From Acidobacteriota bacterium (lineage in GTDB: Bacteria; Acidobacteriota; Vicinamibacteria; Vicinamibacterales; UBA2999): a stretch of DNA of 8,159 nucleotides. Below, in pieces: positions 4,703 through 8,159 of the stretch (the first letter of the stretch is position 1; each line of letters begins with the position of its first letter). Location of the stretch: NCBI GenBank assembly GCA_013140955.1, contig JABFRY010000065.1, forward strand, positions 1-8,159, in the 5' to 3' direction. The notes under the pieces were generated by a model, which worked only from the letters and a program-made list of their open reading frames with translations, was not told the origin of the DNA and searched no databases. The position numbers were made by a program, and so were the translations under genes.

Positions 4703-6352
4703 CTAGGCCTCGGTCTGTCCCGCGCGCAACCCGGCGAGCGCCAGCCGCTCTTCCTTGTTCGGGTCGTTCACCACCTTCACCTGCTCGCCGAACACCATCG
4801 TCGGGTAGGTGCTGGCATTGAAGGCGGGCCAGTTCGGCATGTCGGCGTGGTTGGGATTGCCGGTGCGGGCAAACGAGGCCCACGCGGCGCTCATCACATG
4901 CGCGAGCTGGTAGCGGTACTGGCTGGCGCCGGTCATCGAGGCGCACACGTCCACGTTGTAGAAGACGAACGGGATGTCGAGCGTGTGGTACGCGCCCATC
5001 CGGTTGTCGTGCACCGGCGAGTGCCAGTTGAAGAAGTAGAGATACGCGGGTGCCCCACCCTGCTCCGCCTTCAGCCGGTTGAGCGTCTGCGCGTTCCAGC
5101 GCCGCGAGTTGTCCGCTTCCGCCGTCAGCCACAGCATCTGGTTGCGCTTGGTCGGGTGCAGGCGCTTGTAGAGTTCGAGCAGCGACTGCCCCTTCGCGGC
5201 GTCGTTGCCGGCCAGCCGGGCGAAGCGGCTCGCCATGTCGGCGTCGGACAGGTCGAACGGCGGCGGCCCCACCCAGCCGTTCTCGGTCTCGGTGGATCCG
5301 GCCATGAGGGGCACGTTGGCCGAGAAGGACGGCGCGCTCGGGTCCCACTGATGGCGCGGGATGATCGTCCCGTCGATGACGGGCCCGCCACCCAGCTGCT
5401 GGATGCGCGGCTCGCTGTAGAAGGCGTCCTGGATCTGCTGCACCGACAGCTGCTGCAGCCGATCGAGCTGGTCGGCGCGGATGCCGAGCTTCGCCAGGTA
5501 GCGCTCCGTGGCCTCGGTGGCGTTGGTGGCCGGCACGCCGCGCAGCGCCGAACCGCTCTGCGCCACGCAGCGGTGGAACAGGCCCTCGGCCGACGGCGTG
5601 GCCATGATGGTCGTGGTCTTTCCGCCGCCGCCGGACTGGCCGAAGATGGTGACGTTGCCGGGGTCGCCGCCAAACTGCTCGATGTTGTCGCGCACCCACT
5701 CGAGCGTGGCCACCAGATCCTGTGCGCCGACGTTTGTCGAGCGCGCCCACTTGTCGCCACCCAGGTCCGCCAGGTGGAGGAACCCGAAGAGGTTGAGGCG
5801 GTGGTTCACCGAGACGACGACCACGTCCTCCTTCTTCGCGAGGTTCGTGCCGTCGTACATCAGGTACTCGCCGGAGCCGGCCGCGAAGCCGCCGCCGTGC
5901 ATCCACACCATCACCGGGCGCGTGCGGTTGTCGAGACCGGGCGTGAACACGGCGAGGTTCAGGCAGTCTTCACCCTCCTCGACGAGCCGGTTCATCGCGA
6001 GCACCACGGGCGAGGGCTCGCCGGCGCCCGGCGCCTGCGGCGACCGCTGCCCCACCTGGAATGCATCGCGCACGCCGGTCCAGGCGGTCGGCTTCTGCGG
6101 CGGCATGAAGCGATTGGCACCCGCGGTGGATGCGCCGTACGGCACGCCCCAGAACTGGTGCACGCCGTCCTTGAGCAGGCCGCGGACGCGACCGTGACGA
6201 GTCAGCACCGTCCCGCCGACGCTGGTGAGCCGCATGTCCTGACCGAAGGCGAGCGAGGCGCCCCCGGCAAACAGGCCGGCCGCCGCCACGGCGCCCGTGC
6301 CCAGGAACGTCCGGCGGTCGATGCCGAACCCGGTGTGTCGTCTCGAACTCAT
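4703..6352 (-). CDS. Tat-exported type B carboxylesterase (para-nitrobenzyl esterase-like)
   Basis: The 549-residue protein is a full-length member of the type B carboxylesterase/lipase family of alpha/beta hydrolases. Residues 12-37 are a twin-arginine signal (DRRTFLGTG, then an alanine-rich hydrophobic stretch ending LAFGQ), so export in folded form is expected. Family marks follow: GVPYG, EDCLNL (128-133), the oxyanion loop HGGGF (152-156), the nucleophile elbow GQSGGGG with Ser240, the acidic residue in STETENGW (Glu355 or Glu357), and catalytic His456 in GAYHTLDIPFVF. The elbow has Gln and Gly where most relatives have G-E-S-A-G, a variant found in a bacterial subgroup. The enzyme would hydrolyse carboxylic esters; the substrate is unknown. 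The ATG at 6352 is preceded by GAGGG (6358-6362) at 5-base spacing and starts the Tat signal, so the longer upstream frame is rejected. CATAAT at 6442-6447 (minus) is a possible -10. A strong terminator follows the gene. Confidence 0.94.
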   Translation of the reverse strand: MSSRRHTGFGIDRRTFLGTGAVAAAGLFAGGASLAFGQDMRLTSVGGTVLTRHGRVRGLLKDGVHQFWGVPYGASTAGANRFMPPQKPTAWTGVRDAFQVGQRSPQAPGAGEPSPVVLAMNRLVEEGEDCLNLAVFTPGLDNRTRPVMVWMHGGGFAAGSGEYLMYDGTNLAKKEDVVVVSVNHRLNLFGFLHLADLGGDKWARSTNVGAQDLVATLEWVRDNIEQFGGDPGNVTIFGQSGGGGKTTTIMATPSAEGLFHRCVAQSGSALRGVPATNATEATERYLAKLGIRADQLDRLQQLSVQQIQDAFYSEPRIQQLGGGPVIDGTIIPRHQWDPSAPSFSANVPLMAGSTETENGWVGPPPFDLSDADMASRFARLAGNDAAKGQSLLELYKRLHPTKRNQMLWLTAEADNSRRWNAQTLNRLKAEQGGAPAYLYFFNWHSPVHDNRMGAYHTLDIPFVFYNVDVCASMTGASQYRYQLAHVMSAAWASFARTGNPNHADMPNWPAFNASTYPTMVFGEQVKVVNDPNKEERLALAGLRAGQTEA

Positions 6353-6507
6353 GGCTTCCCTCTTCCCGCTCGATGCGCGGGCCCAAATAGCATGATTCCC
6401 GTGCGGCCTCCGCCGACGCGGGCGGACCACCACGACCGGGGATTATGCCATGCCCCGCCGGCCCAGGGTCTGGATCAGGGACCCGAGGCCGGGCCTGCGG
6501 CCGTGTC

Positions 6508-7383
6508 TCAGCGGGGGCCGACGCGCAACGGGGCCAACTGCTCGGGAAACTCTGTGAAATGCCGCTCCAGGGTGAGCGGCACCCGGCCGGTGAGCCGCGT
6601 CACCGTCTCGGACACCGGTTCGAGCTCGCCGGCCGCCTGGGCCAGATACGACCCGAGCCAGGTCTCCACCTCCCAGTCGGGCGCGCCGGAGGTGGCACGC
6701 CACAGCCGGCCCGCTTCCACCGTCTCGTCCTCGTAGCGAAGAGGACGCCCCACCAGCCCGGACACGCGCGCCGCGACGTCGTACAGGCTCAGGGCCTCGG
6801 GCCCGGTCACGTCCAGCGCGCCGCTCACCGCCGGTGGCTGCAGCAGCACCGCCACCACCGTCTGCGCCACGTCCTCGCGCGACACGAACGCCGCCCGGCC
6901 TGCGCCCGCCGGTCCACGCACCACGCCGTCGCGGTCGAAGAGGTGCGGGATGGCATCCAGATAGAGGGAGTCGCGCAGCGCCGTGTACGGCACCCCGCTG
7001 GCGGCGAGCAACCCCTCGGTCAGGGCGTGATCCCTGGCCATCGGAAACCTGGACGACGGTGAGGCCCCCTGGAACGACAGGTACACGAGGTGTCGGACCC
7101 CGGCGTGCGCGGCGGCGGAGATGGCGTGGCCGTGCAGGCGTGCGCGGTCACCTTCCCTGGCGTAGCCCGACACGATGAGCGCGGTGTCGATGCCACGAAA
7201 CGGCGCCGCAAGGCTCCCGGGGTCCGCGTAGTCGCCCGCAACGACTTCGCACCCGGGCGGCGCCTGCACCTTGCCCGGATCGCGGGCCATGAGCCGGGCG
7301 CGCGTACCGCGCGCGGCCAGCAGGTGCGCTACACGATGACCCACGACACCCGACGCGCCGGTGATGAGCAGCATGCGCCGCAT
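6508..7383 (-). CDS. NmrA-like NAD(P)-binding protein (atypical SDR)
   Basis: The 291-residue protein begins with the Rossmann strand and glycine motif MLLITGASGVVG (TGASGVVG at residues 8-15). It continues with RLMARDP (30-36), whose arginines after beta 2 favour NADP(H), and VVAGDYADPGSL (47-58). The mid region (GVRHLVYLSFQGAS, then HALTEGLLAASGVPYTALRDSLYLD) matches NmrA/YtfG-type atypical short-chain dehydrogenases, where a Y-L-S-x-x-G-A replaces the classical Y-x-x-x-K. These proteins act as redox sensors or quinone/NADPH oxidoreductases; which applies here is not visible. The start at 7383 is a choice between two close ATGs (7383 and 7374), neither with a strong ribosome binding site. 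The gene lies 104 bases after the lytic transglycosylase and 155 bases before the esterase on the same strand, so co-transcription is possible but not shown. Confidence 0.9.
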   Translation of the reverse strand: MRRMLLITGASGVVGHRVAHLLAARGTRARLMARDPGKVQAPPGCEVVAGDYADPGSLAAPFRGIDTALIVSGYAREGDRARLHGHAISAAAHAGVRHLVYLSFQGASPSSRFPMARDHALTEGLLAASGVPYTALRDSLYLDAIPHLFDRDGVVRGPAGAGRAAFVSREDVAQTVVAVLLQPPAVSGALDVTGPEALSLYDVAARVSGLVGRPLRYEDETVEAGRLWRATSGAPDWEVETWLGSYLAQAAGELEPVSETVTRLTGRVPLTLERHFTEFPEQLAPLRVGPR

Positions 7384-7487
7384 GGTGGCACGGATCCGCC
7401 GGCGCGCGCACGCGTCCCGTGGGCGCTGCCTGCCCTTCGCGCTGCCTGCCCCGCACTTCAACAGGTGCGGCGTGAGCCGGCCACCGC

Positions 7488-8159
7488 TCAGGGCGCGGAC
7501 GCGAGCAGCCGGAGCACTTTGCGCACGTAGTCGCGCGTCTCACCGTACAGCACCGCGTCCCCGCGCGCATACCGCCGGGCGTAGTCGGGGCCGCCGTTGT
7601 AGGCCACCAGGCCCAGTTCCACCCCGCCGAACGCCTGAATGAGCGACGCGAGGTAGCGGACGCCGCCCTCGATGTTCTGGCTGGGCACCCACGGGTTCAC
7701 GCCAAGCTCCCGCGCGGTGCCCGGCATGAGCTGCATCAGGCCGATGGCGCCGGCGGGCGAGACCGCGGCGGGGCGGAACGCAGACTCGGCCGTGATCACC
7801 GCGCGCACGAGCGCTTCCTCCACCCGGTGCCGCCGCGCGGCCTCCCGGATGACCGTATCGAAGGGGGTCGGGCCGAAGGGGGCCGAGACGCCGCGTGGAG
7901 TGGCGAGTGGCGGTGTGGGCAGGACCTCCGGCGCGCGCGCGGCCGACAGGCGCCGGTATTCGCCGTCCAGGTAGTCGGCGGCCGCTTCCCGGGATCCACC
8001 CGCAGCCAGCATGCCCCTGGCCGCGCTCGACCGGGCCAGGCCGATGCGCCCCGTCACGACGTCGGCGGTTTCGCGGGTCGAGTAGCCCAGGGCCAGCAGT
8101 CGATACGCATCCGCGTCGCGGGCCGCGGTGCCCGGCGTGGCGGCAAACCGCAGGGTGCC
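7488..8159 (-). CDS. Lytic transglycosylase, SLT family (5' end outside window)
   Basis: The frame stays open to the window edge, giving at least 223 residues, so the true start lies beyond 8159. The C-terminal domain is a Slt70/MltC-type soluble lytic transglycosylase core: helix FDTVIREAARRHRVEEALVRAVITAESAF with the catalytic Glu at 7785-7787, then VSPAGAIGLMQLMPGTARELGV, then NIEGGVRYLASLIQAFG, and AYNGGPDYARRY. These enzymes cut the MurNAc-GlcNAc bond of peptidoglycan to give 1,6-anhydro ends, and act in the periplasm. The visible N-terminal part (AYRLLALGYSTRETADVVTGRI and EAAADYLDGEYRRL) is a separate helical region, joined by a Pro-rich linker. Its LALGYSTRETAD stretch looks helix-turn-helix-like, but DNA binding is not implied for an exported enzyme. 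A signal peptide, if any, is outside the window. Confidence 0.92.
   Translation of the reverse strand, partial: GTLRFAATPGTAARDADAYRLLALGYSTRETADVVTGRIGLARSSAARGMLAAGGSREAAADYLDGEYRRLSAARAPEVLPTPPLATPRGVSAPFGPTPFDTVIREAARRHRVEEALVRAVITAESAFRPAAVSPAGAIGLMQLMPGTARELGVNPWVPSQNIEGGVRYLASLIQAFGGVELGLVAYNGGPDYARRYARGDAVLYGETRDYVRKVLRLLASAP

Noticed and set aside
4142..6736. Very long open frame (864 codons) on the plus strand opposite the esterase
   Set aside because: It is antisense to a clear full-length carboxylesterase with intact catalytic residues. The translation is rich in Arg, Ala, His and Val with no domain, as expected for an opposite-strand shadow in high-GC codon usage.

Overview
This is high-GC DNA from an unidentified, probably soil or sediment bacterium. 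The gene types (Tat-exported type B carboxylesterase, SLT-type lytic transglycosylase, NmrA-like protein) and the base composition would fit a Vicinamibacteria-like Acidobacteriota or a similar GC-rich lineage. That is a guess, because nothing in the window fixes the taxon.

The window has two contrasting halves. The left half (about 1-4600) is an accessory block that looks like the decayed remains of an integron. It holds small, functionally unrelated genes in mixed orientation: an NTF2/SnoaL-like protein (-), a hicBA toxin-antitoxin pair (+), a class I methyltransferase (-), a YCII-family protein (+), a 2-phosphosulfolactate phosphatase (ComB) homologue (-), and a second NTF2-fold protein of SgcJ/EcaC type (-). 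Between the last two lies an attC-like recombination region (3196-3376, minus strand). Its left box overlaps the stop codon of the upstream gene, and its right box sits 24 bp before the ComB start. Further upstream on the same strand is a deleted, frameshifted 3' remnant of an integron integrase (about 4081-4252), recognisable by the residues around the catalytic tyrosine. The remnant points the same way as the cassette genes, which is the reverse of the usual integron layout. A repeat of about 145 bp occurs in opposite orientations at 1-142 and 4277-4425 and so brackets the whole block. A related GC-rich hairpin repeat follows at 4490-4540.

The right half (about 4620-8159) looks like ordinary chromosomal coding sequence. 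Three genes lie on the minus strand: a lytic transglycosylase (5' end outside the window), an NmrA-like NAD(P)-binding protein, and a Tat-exported type B carboxylesterase. The esterase is followed by a textbook intrinsic terminator with a UUCG loop. These three are colinear but separated by 104-155 bp and have no obvious shared pathway.

No complete undescribed system is visible. The parts most worth checking are the co-oriented intI remnant, the composite attC-like region, and the inverted repeats that bracket the cassette-like block.
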